A DNA stretch of 64,000 bases from an uncultured Collinsella sp. (GTDB taxonomy: Bacteria; Actinomycetota; Coriobacteriia; Coriobacteriales; Coriobacteriaceae). This document shows positions 1 to 8,199 of this stretch, one piece after another. Under the pieces are notes generated by a model. It ran no database searches. It was given only the letters and a program-made list of their open reading frames with translations, and was not told where the DNA came from. Location of the stretch: NCBI GenBank assembly GCA_900542235.1, contig UQNB01000001.1, forward strand, positions 8,208-72,207. Direction: 5' to 3'. How positions within the stretch are numbered: the stretch's first letter is position 1; the number at the start of each line of letters is the position of its first letter. A program made the position numbers and the translations under genes.

Positions 1-44
1 GCGATGCACACGCAGAATGTGTTATCCTATAGCCCAATGCGTTG

Positions 45-320
45 ACGGAGAGGGTTTTGCCCGCCGCGTCGCCGGCAAGAGAGGGAAGGTCATGGGCTGC
101 GAGCCTTCCTGCGGTGACAAGGGCCAAGCGTTCACTCCCGAGCAGCGACCTCAACGGGCACGCGGCCAGCGGCGGCGAAGCCCCAGTAGGGAAGCCGTGA
201 GCCTCGCGACAAGGGGCACAGAGTGGGCGCGGCGGGCCAGACATCCGCCGGGTCAAACAAGGTGGTACCGCGGAATTCAACCGTCCTTGGGCAATGCACA
301 TGCCCGAGGGCGGTTTTTTT
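45..320 (+). promoter_or_regulatory. T-box leader of pheST
   Basis: Untranslated leader upstream of pheS. The T-box core (AAGGTGGTACCGCGG) is visible at 259-273 and is followed at once by an intrinsic terminator (281-320), the usual antiterminator/terminator arrangement. T-boxes sense uncharged tRNA, here presumably tRNA-Phe, and raise synthetase expression on starvation. The UGGU of the bulge would pair with the ACCA end of the tRNA. The Stem I boundaries are approximate because I could not fold it; a TTC at 131-133 is one candidate specifier codon but is not proven. Confidence 0.88.
281..320 (+). terminator. T-box intrinsic terminator
   Basis: A 13-bp stem (281-293 with 301-313, two G-U pairs) with a 7-nt loop is followed by seven T (314-320). 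It overlaps the 3' side of the T-box core, so it is the regulated terminator of the leader. Confidence 0.9.
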
Positions 321-405
321 GTTACCGAACCGGGCCGCACATCCGCAGCTCCGGGTGGCTCCAGCCGCCGCGGCAAGTGGATGCGCGAGAGACGAAAGGG
401 AAGAC

Positions 406-1482
406 ATGAGTCTGATTGATGATCTGGTCAAACTCGAGGAAGAGGCCAAGGAGCTCGTCGCAGGCGCCGATGACGCCGCCAAGCTCGAGGCTGCGCGTGT
501 TGAGCTGCTCGGTCGCAAGGGTCGTATCACCGGCTTGATGCGCATGATGGGCAAGCTCGCCCCCGAGGATCGTCCCGTGATGGGCAAGCGCGCCAACGAG
601 ATGCGCCAGCTGATCGAGGGCATGCTCGACGAGCGAAACACCGAGATGAAGGCCGCCGCCCTCAAGCGCGCACTCGAGCACGACGCCGTCGACATCACGC
701 TGCCGGGCATCCGTCCGCAGATCGGCCACCAGCACCTGATCAAGCAAATCATCGAGGAGGCCGAGGACATCTTCTGCGGCATCGGCTACACCGTCGAGTC
801 CGGCCCCATGGTCGACACCTCTTACTACAACTTCACCGCGCTCAACGCTCCCATGGATCACCCGAGCCGCTCGGCCCGCGATACCTTCTACGTGGTCGAC
901 AACAACCCCGGCAGCGTCGCGCACCCCGAGGCTCACGCCCACGGCGAGTCCGACGTGCTGCTGCGCACCCAGACTTCGGGCGTGCAGATCCACACTATGG
1001 AGTCGCAGAAGCCGCCCATCTACATGATCTGCCCGGGCACCGTCTACCGTCCCGACACGGCCGATGCCTGCCACCTGCCGCAGTTCAACCAGATCGAGGG
1101 CCTGGTCGTCGACGAGGGCATCACCTTTGGCGACCTGAAGGGCACGCTCGACTACTTTGTTAAGTGCATGTTTGGCGAGGATCGCAAGACGCGTTACCGC
1201 CCGCACTTCTTCCCCTTCACCGAGCCCAGCTGCGAGGTGGACGTGAGCTGCCACGTGTGCGGCGGCAAGGGCTGCAACTTCTGCAAGCACAGCGGCTGGA
1301 TCGAGATCTTGGGCTGCGGCATGGTCGACCCCAACGTCCTGATCAACTGCGGCATCGATCCCGAGAAGTACACCGGCTTCGCCTTTGGCATTGGCGCCGA
1401 GCGCGTCGCGGCCCTGCGCTACGACCTGCCCGACCTGCGAACGCTCATGACGGGCGATATGAGGTTCCTCAATCAGTTCTAG
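406..1482 (+). CDS. pheS: phenylalanyl-tRNA synthetase alpha subunit
   Basis: Catalytic subunit of the (alpha-beta)2 class II enzyme that charges tRNA-Phe in the cytoplasm. The protein is 358 residues, the normal length. Residues 1-90 are the helical tRNA-binding arm. The HPSRSARDTF segment (about 152-161), the QKPPI/CPGTVYR motif 2 region and the FGIGAERVAALRY motif 3 near the C-terminus are typical of PheS. A CxxC cluster followed by SGWIEILGCG matches PheS. The ATG at 406 follows GGGAAG by two bases and starts at the conserved N-terminus; upstream in-frame sequence belongs to the T-box leader. It is co-directional with pheT, 177 bp downstream. Confidence 0.97.
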   Translation: MSLIDDLVKLEEEAKELVAGADDAAKLEAARVELLGRKGRITGLMRMMGKLAPEDRPVMGKRANEMRQLIEGMLDERNTEMKAAALKRALEHDAVDITLPGIRPQIGHQHLIKQIIEEAEDIFCGIGYTVESGPMVDTSYYNFTALNAPMDHPSRSARDTFYVVDNNPGSVAHPEAHAHGESDVLLRTQTSGVQIHTMESQKPPIYMICPGTVYRPDTADACHLPQFNQIEGLVVDEGITFGDLKGTLDYFVKCMFGEDRKTRYRPHFFPFTEPSCEVDVSCHVCGGKGCNFCKHSGWIEILGCGMVDPNVLINCGIDPEKYTGFAFGIGAERVAALRYDLPDLRTLMTGDMRFLNQF

Positions 1483-1505
1483 GGCACCGTGTCCCGGCGG
1501 CTTTT

Positions 1506-1590
1506 CCAAGCACCGCACCTCGCCTTTCAATCGTCGGTTGCGTACCTAAGTACGCTGCCCTCCTCTTTCAAGGCAATCTGCGGCACTTGG
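1506..1590. repeat. imperfect palindrome between pheS and pheT
   Basis: The 85-bp segment has an outer arm at 1506-1529 that pairs with 1566-1590 (CCAAG..CCGCA against its complement, with mismatches) and a perfect inner hairpin GCGTAC-CTAA-GTACGC at 1540-1555. There is no T-run, so it is not an obvious terminator. It lies inside the pheST transcription unit and may be a dispersed palindromic repeat or a processing site. Confidence 0.6.
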
Positions 1591-1659
1591 ACACCCCTAA
1601 GGCGAACGTCTTCATTTGATATTCCTTTCTTTGCGGAGATTAAGAACTAGGAGAGCTAC

Positions 1660-4113
1660 ATGCGCGTTTCTTACGACTGGCTCAAGACCATGATCGATAT
1701 TCCGGAGGATCCCAAGACCCTTTCGGACGAATATATCCGTACCGGCACCGAGGTCGAGGCGATCGACACCGTGGGCGAGTCCTTCGACCACGTGGTGACC
1801 GCCAAGGTGCTCACCAAGACCCCGCACCCCGATAGCGACCACATGTATGTGTGCTCGGTCGACGTGGGTGACAAGAACCTCGACGCCGACGGCAATCCCG
1901 CTCCACTGCAAATCGTCTGCGGCGCGCAGAACTTCGAGGCCGGCGACCACATCGTCACGGCCATGATCGGCGCCGTGCTTCCCGGCGACGTCAAGATCAA
2001 GAAGAGCAAGCTCCGCGGCGTCGTGTCCATGGGCATGAACTGCTCCGCACGCGAGCTCGGCCTGGGCGGCGACCACTCCGGCATTATGATCCTGCCCGAG
2101 GATACGCCCTGCGGCATGCCGTTTGCCGAGTACGTGGGTTCGAGCGACACTGTGCTCGACTGCGAGATCACGCCCAACCGCCCCGACTGCCTGTCCATGA
2201 TCGGCATGGCCCGCGAGACCGGCGCCATCTTCGACCGCGATTTCCACGTTGAGCTGCCCGCCATCAAGGCCGAGACCGGCCGCGCGACCGACGACGAGCT
2301 TTCCGTCGAGATTGCCGACGAGGGCCTGTGCGACCGCTACGTCGCCCGCATCGTACGTAACGTGAAGGTCGGCCCCTCGCCCGACTGGATGGTCAAGCGC
2401 CTTAACGCCCTGGGCGTGCGCCCGCACAACAATATCGTCGACATCACCAACTATGTGATGATGCTCACCGGTCAGCCGCTGCACGCCTTTGACCTGGACA
2501 CCTTTGCCGAGCGCGATGGCCACCGCCGCGTGGTGGTTCGCGCCGCCCAGCAGGATGAGAAGTTCACGACGCTCGACGGCGAGGAGCGTACGCTCGACGC
2601 CGGCATGGGCCTTATCACCGACGGCGAGCGCCCCGTGGCGCTGGCCGGCGTTATGGGCGGCATGGATTCCGAGATCGAGGACGATACCGTCGACGTGATG
2701 GTCGAGAGCGCCTGCTTCAACGCCGGTCGCACCTCGCACACCAGCCGCGATCTGTCGCTGATCTCCGACGCCTCCATTCGCTTTGAGCGCCAGGTCGACG
2801 AGACCGGCTGCGTGGATGTCGCCAACGTTACCTGCGCGCTGATCGAGGAGATCGCCGGCGGCGAGGTTGCTCCCGGCTATGTCGACGTTTTCCCCGCGCC
2901 CAAGACCATCGACAGCATTAAGCTGCGCCTGGCCCGCGTGCACGCCATCTGCGGTGCCGACATCGAGCCCGACTTTATCGAGCGTTCGCTCACCCGTCTG
3001 GGCTGCACCGTCGAGCGCGACGGCGAGGACTTTATGGTTACCCCGCCGAGCTTCCGTCCCGACCTGCCGCGCGAGATCGACCTGATCGAGGAGGTCCTGC
3101 GCCTATGGGGCATGGGCCGTGTGGCGGCGACCATCCCGGCCGCTAAGAACCACATCGGCGGCCTGACCCGCGAGCAGAAGCTCACCCGCAAGGTCGGCGA
3201 GATCCTGCGCGCCTGCGGCCTCAACGAGACCACGACCTTTGGCTTTGCCGCCCCGGGCGACCTGGAGAAGATCGGCATGCCCACCGAGGGTCGCGGCTGC
3301 CCCGTGGTGCTCATGAACCCGCTGGTGGCCGAGCAGACCGAGATGCGCCGCTCGCTGCTGCCGGGCCTGCTGCAATCCGTGGCCTACAACGAGGCGCACG
3401 GTACGCCCAACGTGCACCTGTACGAGGTCGGCAGCCTGTTCCACGGTCGCGAGAACGCCAGCCTGCCCAAGGAGACCAAGTCCGTCGCGGGCGTGCTTTC
3501 GGGCCAGTGGAGCGAGCAGTCTTGGAACATGAAGTACCGCAAGCTGCGCTTTTTCTTTGGCAAGGGCATCGTCGAGGAGCTGCTCGCCCAGCTGCGCATC
3601 GAGAAGGTTCGCTTCCGTCCCGTCGAGGGCGAGGGCTATGCCTTTTTGCAGCCGGGTCGTGCGGCCGAGGTTCTGTCCGGCGGCACCGTGCTGGGTTGGG
3701 TCGGCGAGATCCACCCCGAGGCGCGCGAGGCCTGCGGCATCGACGAGGTTGTCGTTGCCTTTGAGCTTGACCTGGACAAGCTGATCAAGGGCGCCCGCAA
3801 CCAGGAGAACTACCGCGAGTTCTCGCAGTACCCGGCCGTTGAGCACGACCTTGCCATTGTGGTCGACAATGCCGTGACCTGCGAGGATCTTGAGCGCCGT
3901 ATTACCAGCGCCGGCGGCAAGCTGCTCGAGGGCGTGCGCCTGTTCGATGTCTACCGCGATCCGGTTCGTATCGGCAAGGGCAAGAAGTCCATGGCCTTTG
4001 CGCTTACATATCGCTCCGACGATCATACGCTTACCAGCGAAGAGGTCGAGAAGGCGCACCAAAAGATCGTCACCAAGGTATGCAAAGGCGTAAACGGCGA
4101 GGTCCGCGGCTAG
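1660..4113 (+). CDS. pheT: phenylalanyl-tRNA synthetase beta subunit
   Basis: Partner of PheS; it carries the editing site and the tRNA anticodon-binding module. The protein is 817 residues, full length for the bacterial form. Visible regions in order: an N-terminal tRNA-binding (EMAP-like) domain at about 40-155, the B3/B4 editing domain (about 210-390), the B5 domain (about 405-475), the catalytic-like core, and a C-terminal ferredoxin-fold anticodon-binding domain (about 720-816, YPAVEHDLAIVV onward). The start ATG follows TAGGAGAG. It is regulated with pheS by the upstream T-box unless the intervening palindrome separates them. Confidence 0.97.
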   Translation: MRVSYDWLKTMIDIPEDPKTLSDEYIRTGTEVEAIDTVGESFDHVVTAKVLTKTPHPDSDHMYVCSVDVGDKNLDADGNPAPLQIVCGAQNFEAGDHIVTAMIGAVLPGDVKIKKSKLRGVVSMGMNCSARELGLGGDHSGIMILPEDTPCGMPFAEYVGSSDTVLDCEITPNRPDCLSMIGMARETGAIFDRDFHVELPAIKAETGRATDDELSVEIADEGLCDRYVARIVRNVKVGPSPDWMVKRLNALGVRPHNNIVDITNYVMMLTGQPLHAFDLDTFAERDGHRRVVVRAAQQDEKFTTLDGEERTLDAGMGLITDGERPVALAGVMGGMDSEIEDDTVDVMVESACFNAGRTSHTSRDLSLISDASIRFERQVDETGCVDVANVTCALIEEIAGGEVAPGYVDVFPAPKTIDSIKLRLARVHAICGADIEPDFIERSLTRLGCTVERDGEDFMVTPPSFRPDLPREIDLIEEVLRLWGMGRVAATIPAAKNHIGGLTREQKLTRKVGEILRACGLNETTTFGFAAPGDLEKIGMPTEGRGCPVVLMNPLVAEQTEMRRSLLPGLLQSVAYNEAHGTPNVHLYEVGSLFHGRENASLPKETKSVAGVLSGQWSEQSWNMKYRKLRFFFGKGIVEELLAQLRIEKVRFRPVEGEGYAFLQPGRAAEVLSGGTVLGWVGEIHPEAREACGIDEVVVAFELDLDKLIKGARNQENYREFSQYPAVEHDLAIVVDNAVTCEDLERRITSAGGKLLEGVRLFDVYRDPVRIGKGKKSMAFALTYRSDDHTLTSEEVEKAHQKIVTKVCKGVNGEVRG

Positions 4114-4234
4114 GGCTTGCGATGGGTATAGGTCAGCGGTGGCTGCTGCCGATCCTGCGTGACTGCTATGCTCGGTATAACGCATCGCTGAGCCTGCATA
4201 TATGACACGCGCATTACATAACGGCGTGCTGCTT

Positions 4235-4262
4235 TTGTGGCGGCGCGCCGTTTTGCTATCAT
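4235..4262 (+). promoter_or_regulatory. promoter of the cbiMQO operon
   Basis: TTGTGG (4235-4240), a 16-bp spacer and TATCAT (4257-4262) form a plausible sigma-70 promoter. The predicted start site falls at the edge of the palindromic operator that begins at 4273. Confidence 0.5.
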
Positions 4263-4272
4263 AGCCTGCGGC

Positions 4273-4300
4273 GTGTTACGAATCATCTAGCTCGTAACAC
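4273..4300. promoter_or_regulatory. NikR-like operator, GTGTTAC-N14-GTAACAC
   Basis: A perfect 9-bp inverted repeat (4273-4281 and 4292-4300) sits between the promoter and the cbiM start. Written as GTGTTAC-N14-GTAACAC it matches, from memory, the form of NikR operator described for Desulfovibrio. Binding would block transcription from the promoter just upstream, so the transporter is probably nickel-repressed. No nikR gene lies in the window. Confidence 0.6.
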
Positions 4301-4357
4301 TGATGAAATGGTTCAAGCGGCGTTGCAATTCTGTGCGCCGACAACCGGGAGGCGTAT

Positions 4358-5440
4358 ATGCACATTCCAGATAATTATCTGTCCCCGCAGACCGATGCCG
4401 TTATGGCGGTGGCGATGGTGCCCGTATGGGTTCACTGCATCAAGAAAGTGCGCGCCACGCTCGATCGCGAGCATATGGCCTTTCTGGGTATTTGCGCTGC
4501 GTTCTCCTTTTTGCTCATGATGTTCAACGTGCCGCTGCCCGGCGGCACCACTGGTCACGCTGTTGGTGGCGCGCTCATCACGCTGCTGCTGGGCCCCGAG
4601 GCTGCTGCCATTGCAGTCTCGGTTGCACTCGCGCTGCAGGCGCTGCTGTTTGGCGACGGCGGCGTTCTGTCGTTTGGCGCCAACTGCTTTAACATGGCCT
4701 TTGTGCTGCCGTTTGTCGCTGCTATCGTGTTCCGTGCGCTCAACAGCCGTCTGCACGACAAGAGCTGGGGCACCTCGGTTTCTGCCATCGTGAGCGGTTG
4801 GGTCGGCCTGTGCCTGGCGGCCCTGTGCGCGGCAATCGAGTTTGGTATTCAGCCGATGCTCTTCACCAACGCTTCGGGCGCCCCTCTGTACTGCCCCTTC
4901 CCGCTGTCCGTGGCTATTCCGGCCATGTTGATCCCGCATATGCTGGTTGCCGGCGTGATCGAGGGCGTGGCGACGGCCGCCATCTACGGCTTCATTAAGA
5001 AGACGGCGCCGAGCATTATCGTCGGCCCCGAAGCCGCCGATGGCCAGCTTGCCGCCGATGGTACCGCCAAGAAGACTTCCCTGATTCCCACGCTCATTCT
5101 GGTCGCCGTGCTTGTCGTGGCTACGCCGCTCGGCTTGCTCGCCACCGGTGACGCCTGGGGTGAGTGGGACGCCGAGGGCGCCGCGACCGCCGTTCAGGAG
5201 GCTGGCGACGACAGCCTGCAGGCTTCGGTCGGCCTCGATACCCCGACCTTTGCCGACGCCCTGCCCACGGGCGATTATCTGCAGGCCTATTCCGAGGAGC
5301 AGGGTCTTGGCTTTGCCGGCCAGGCTGCCATGTATATCCTCTCGGGCGTGATTGGCGTGGCGGTGCTGACCATCGCATTCCGCCTGGTCTCGCTGACGGT
5401 CAAGGAAAGCGGTGCTCATGGCAATAGCCGAGCTGCCTAG
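4358..5440 (+). CDS. cbiM: ECF nickel/cobalt transporter substrate-binding protein, CbiM/NikM type with C-terminal CbiN-like part
   Basis: Membrane S-component that binds Ni2+ or Co2+ for uptake. The protein is 360 residues. It begins MHIPDNYL, and Met1, His2 and His67 (GGTTGHAVGG) are the metal ligands known for NikM/CbiM. Six to seven hydrophobic segments fill about 10-230. A second part (about 245-355) has two further membrane segments around a PLGLLATGDAW stretch that resembles the PDGLE domain of CbiN/NikN, so this looks like a natural MN fusion. It overlaps cbiQ by 23 bp. The palindromic operator upstream suggests nickel as substrate. Confidence 0.9.
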   Translation: MHIPDNYLSPQTDAVMAVAMVPVWVHCIKKVRATLDREHMAFLGICAAFSFLLMMFNVPLPGGTTGHAVGGALITLLLGPEAAAIAVSVALALQALLFGDGGVLSFGANCFNMAFVLPFVAAIVFRALNSRLHDKSWGTSVSAIVSGWVGLCLAALCAAIEFGIQPMLFTNASGAPLYCPFPLSVAIPAMLIPHMLVAGVIEGVATAAIYGFIKKTAPSIIVGPEAADGQLAADGTAKKTSLIPTLILVAVLVVATPLGLLATGDAWGEWDAEGAATAVQEAGDDSLQASVGLDTPTFADALPTGDYLQAYSEEQGLGFAGQAAMYILSGVIGVAVLTIAFRLVSLTVKESGAHGNSRAA

Positions 5441-6254
5441 CTGGCTTACGGTCGAGCAGCGTTACGAGCCCGCGGGGGCTCGACATCGTGTGATGCAAAA
5501 GAATGTCCTACACCTGGCGAGCCTGCTTGAGCGGGTTCGCCTGGGTGGAGGCGCACACGAGGGCGGGTCGATGGTCGACCGCGCCCTTTCTTGCGTTTCG
5601 GCGCCGGTGCGCCTGGTGGGGATGTTCGTCTGCGTTCTGTGCGTGTACCTGACACAGAGCCCGCTGTACCTCATGTTGATGGCGGCTATCGCGCTGGTGC
5701 TCGTTGCCGTGCGCCCCGTACGCGGGCTGCGGGCAACCTTTGTGCCGGCACTTGGCGCTGCGGGGCTCGCGGTGGTTTTGGCACTACCTGCCCTGCTGCT
5801 GGGCGCGTCTGCCACGGGCGCCATGCTCAAGATTGCGCTCAAGACGTTCATTAATGTGTCGCTGGTGCTGGGCGTTTCATGGACGCTTACCTGGAGCCGC
5901 ATGTCGGCGGCGCTCAAAATGTTGCACCTGCCCGACGAGGTCATCTTTACGTTTGATATGGCGCTCAAGCATATCGAGGTGCTGGGACGCACGGCGCACG
6001 ATCTGTGCGAATCGGTCATGCTGCGCAGCGTGGGTCGTGCGCCTGCGGGTTTTTCGCGCACCGACTCGCTGGCGGGTATCATGGGCATGACGTTTATCAA
6101 GGCGATGGAATGCAGCCACGCGATGGACGAGGCTATGCTTTGCCGCGGCTTTGCCGGTGCGTATCCGGCGCCCGCGCGCGCCGGGTTTGGCTGGCGCGAT
6201 GCGGTCTATGCGGCCGGCGTGGCACTGCTGGCAGTGTTGTGCGCCGTGCTGTAG
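5418..6254 (+). CDS. cbiQ: ECF transporter transmembrane (T) component
   Basis: Couples the metal-binding component to the ATPase. The protein is 278 residues with several membrane helices (about 60-150 and near the C-terminus). The CRGFAG segment near residue 250 corresponds to the ARG-type coupling motif of EcfT/CbiQ. The ATG at 5418 has AAGGAAAG eight bases upstream and overlaps the cbiM end, indicating translational coupling; a GTG six bases earlier is a less likely start. Confidence 0.9.
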   Translation: MAIAELPSWLTVEQRYEPAGARHRVMQKNVLHLASLLERVRLGGGAHEGGSMVDRALSCVSAPVRLVGMFVCVLCVYLTQSPLYLMLMAAIALVLVAVRPVRGLRATFVPALGAAGLAVVLALPALLLGASATGAMLKIALKTFINVSLVLGVSWTLTWSRMSAALKMLHLPDEVIFTFDMALKHIEVLGRTAHDLCESVMLRSVGRAPAGFSRTDSLAGIMGMTFIKAMECSHAMDEAMLCRGFAGAYPAPARAGFGWRDAVYAAGVALLAVLCAVL

Positions 6255-6300
6255 GCGCTGCTGGTTCTTGCTGGGGATGCAAATAGGGAAGGGCGACGTT

Positions 6301-7068
6301 TTGACGATCGATATGAATAGTGCGGCGGGCACGAACGGTGCGGGCAGCGAGGCCGCGCCGCTCATCGAGCTGCGCAACGTGGTGTTCTCATATACGGGGC
6401 ATACGGTGGTCGACGTCGTTTCGCTGCAGGTCGATCGTGGTGAACTCGTTGCCCTGCTTGGTCCTAACGGTTGTGGCAAGACGACGATCATGCGCCTTAT
6501 TAACGGCCTTGAGCTCACGGACGCGGGTGCGTACCTGTTCGATGGGCGCGTGGTCGATGCGACATATCTCAAGGATTCCGCAGCCGCTCAGCGTTTTCAT
6601 CAGCGCGTGGGCTTTGTGTTCCAGAATGCCGACGCCCAGCTGTTCTGTGCCACGGTGGGCGAGGAAGTTGCTTTTGGTCCCGCGCAGATGGGGCTGCCGA
6701 CAGACGAGCTCGAGCGCCGCGTCCGCGATGCCATGGAGCTGTTCCAGGTTGCCGATCTGGTCGATGCCTCGCCCTATCAGCTTTCGGGCGGGCAAAAGAA
6801 GCGCGTTGCGCTGGCGGCAGTCGTATCGATGAACCCCGATATCCTAGTGCTCGATGAGCCCACCAACGGGCTCGATGAGGATTCGTGCGACATCGTAGTC
6901 AACTTTTTGCTGGCCTACGTTGCTGCCGGTAAGACGGTTTTGATGAGTACGCACCATCAAGATTTGGTGCGCCGCTTGGGGGCCCGTGCCATCTATATCG
7001 ATCGATATCACCATGTGGTCGAGGCGCCTTCGCCGTCGTATGGAACCGAGAGCGGTGCTGCGGAATAG
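6301..7068 (+). CDS. cbiO: ECF transporter ATP-binding protein
   Basis: ABC ATPase that powers the CbiMNQ metal transporter. The protein is 255 residues. Walker A GPNGCGKTT (54-62), Q-loop VFQNAD, signature LSGGQKKR, Walker B ILVLDEP and the switch histidine (STHH) are all present. I chose the TTG at 6301 because AGGGAAGGG lies seven bases upstream; the ATG at 6313 would have too long a spacing. It is the last gene of the operon, with a single ATPase, as usual for group I ECF metal systems. Confidence 0.93.
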   Translation: MTIDMNSAAGTNGAGSEAAPLIELRNVVFSYTGHTVVDVVSLQVDRGELVALLGPNGCGKTTIMRLINGLELTDAGAYLFDGRVVDATYLKDSAAAQRFHQRVGFVFQNADAQLFCATVGEEVAFGPAQMGLPTDELERRVRDAMELFQVADLVDASPYQLSGGQKKRVALAAVVSMNPDILVLDEPTNGLDEDSCDIVVNFLLAYVAAGKTVLMSTHHQDLVRRLGARAIYIDRYHHVVEAPSPSYGTESGAAE

Positions 7069-7148
7069 TTGCTGCGTAGAGGATGCGTAGCCGCCCGCGC
7101 GGCTTTGCCGTGATGGTATAGTTATCCAGGTTTTTTATGGGGGTGGCT

Positions 7149-7997
7149 ATGCCAAGCTGGAACATTCATATCGCTCAAACGGAGCGCTTGCTGACACGTG
7201 CTAGCGTGCTTGCCGATAGCGTGCGCGACCGCAATGCCTTTTTGTTTGGCTGCGTGGTTCCGGACATCTTTGTGGGCTACATGGTTCCCGGCATTGCCGA
7301 TCCCATCCCGTACCGCATCACGCACTTTGCTAAGCCCGAGCCTATCCCCAAACCACGCGAGCACGAGTTCTGGGATACCTATGTGACGCCGCTGCTTAAA
7401 AGTTCGCCCACCGGTGCGCCAGCCGCGGCGACCTCGATTATCGAGGAGCGCGAGCGACTGAACCGCGTGCACTATCCCCAACGCTACAAGGATGCCGAGC
7501 CGGTTGCCGGTCCCGGCGCCTGTGAGTTCTCGCTTGCGTCCGAAGATGTGGCGCAGTCGCTGCTCGATTTAACGCTGGGCGTCTGGTCGCATCTGGTGGC
7601 CGATACCGTATGGAATACGCGCGTGAATCAGTATCTGGAGGCGCACGGCGGCAAGCCGTGCGAGGAATTCCGCATTAAAAAGCAGGGCGATTTTGACTGG
7701 TTTGGTAAGACGCTCGGCATTGTTTCCATCCCGCGTGCGACCGATCGTCTGTATACCGCTGCGGCACGTTTTGGGCAGTATCCCATCCATAAGGAGTATG
7801 TGCTCAAGACCATCGGCGTTATGCACGAGATTGTGCGCGAAAACCCCGGTGAGCCCGATCATCCGCCATACCGCCTGCTAACTGAGGAGTTTTTCGATGC
7901 AACGTTTACCGAGGTCATCGAGCTGACCGAGGCGGGATTTGCGGCTCGCGTTGCTGCTTCTGACGTTCCCGCAGTCCCCCTGATCGCTAGCTGCTAG
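7149..7997 (+). CDS. zinc-dependent phospholipase C-like protein
   Basis: The protein is 282 residues. It starts MPSWNIHIAQTE and has the pattern of the Zn-dependent phospholipase C family: an N-terminal His, FLFGCVVPDI, RITHF and WSHLVADTVW, which supply His/Asp metal ligands. No clear signal peptide is seen, and this branch of the family is often of unknown function, so the enzymatic activity is an inference. An ATG twelve bases upstream is also possible. A TATAGT at about 7118 may be its -10. Confidence 0.65.
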   Translation: MPSWNIHIAQTERLLTRASVLADSVRDRNAFLFGCVVPDIFVGYMVPGIADPIPYRITHFAKPEPIPKPREHEFWDTYVTPLLKSSPTGAPAAATSIIEERERLNRVHYPQRYKDAEPVAGPGACEFSLASEDVAQSLLDLTLGVWSHLVADTVWNTRVNQYLEAHGGKPCEEFRIKKQGDFDWFGKTLGIVSIPRATDRLYTAAARFGQYPIHKEYVLKTIGVMHEIVRENPGEPDHPPYRLLTEEFFDATFTEVIELTEAGFAARVAASDVPAVPLIASC

Positions 7998-8129
7998 CCG
8001 GCCGGCTTAACGGTGAACAGTTCATTCCAATTGACCAACGGCTCCCGTCGCAGGGCGTCTTCGGTGGTGCGCTCGGCATCGGAGAGGCTTGCGACTGAAC
8101 ACAAATCGATGATGCGGCATACGAAGAAG
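7994..8129 (-). pseudogene. decayed protein C-terminus (unknown family)
   Basis: Reading the minus strand gives about 45 codons that look like a real protein end (CRIIDLCSVASLSDAERTT, then EDALRREPLVNWNELF, then TVKPAG and a stop). An in-frame stop lies just upstream inside the pyk terminator, and no start codon fits. I do not recognise the family. It overlaps the 3' end of the preceding gene by four bases. It may be a relic of a larger gene. Confidence 0.3.
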
Positions 8130-8133
8130 GTCT

Positions 8134-8171
8134 AAAAAGGGCCCGGAAGGCAAAGCCTTCCGGGCCCTTTT
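8134..8171. terminator. bidirectional terminator downstream of pyk
   Basis: A perfect 13-bp stem (8139-8151 with 8155-8167) and AAA loop. It is flanked by A5 on the left and T4 on the right, so it can end transcription of pyk (minus strand) and of the plus-strand gene that ends at 7997. Confidence 0.93.
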
Positions 8172-8199
8172 GCAATGCAAGCGTGCTTGCAAGTGCGAT

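Noticed and set aside
322..2943. Long minus-strand open frames opposite pheS and pheT
   Set aside because: Third-position GC bias makes such frames common here; there is no recognisable protein and the sense genes are certain.
4114..4357. Cobalamin riboswitch before cbiM
   Set aside because: The conserved B12-box was not found in this 244-bp gap; the palindrome and promoter explain it better.
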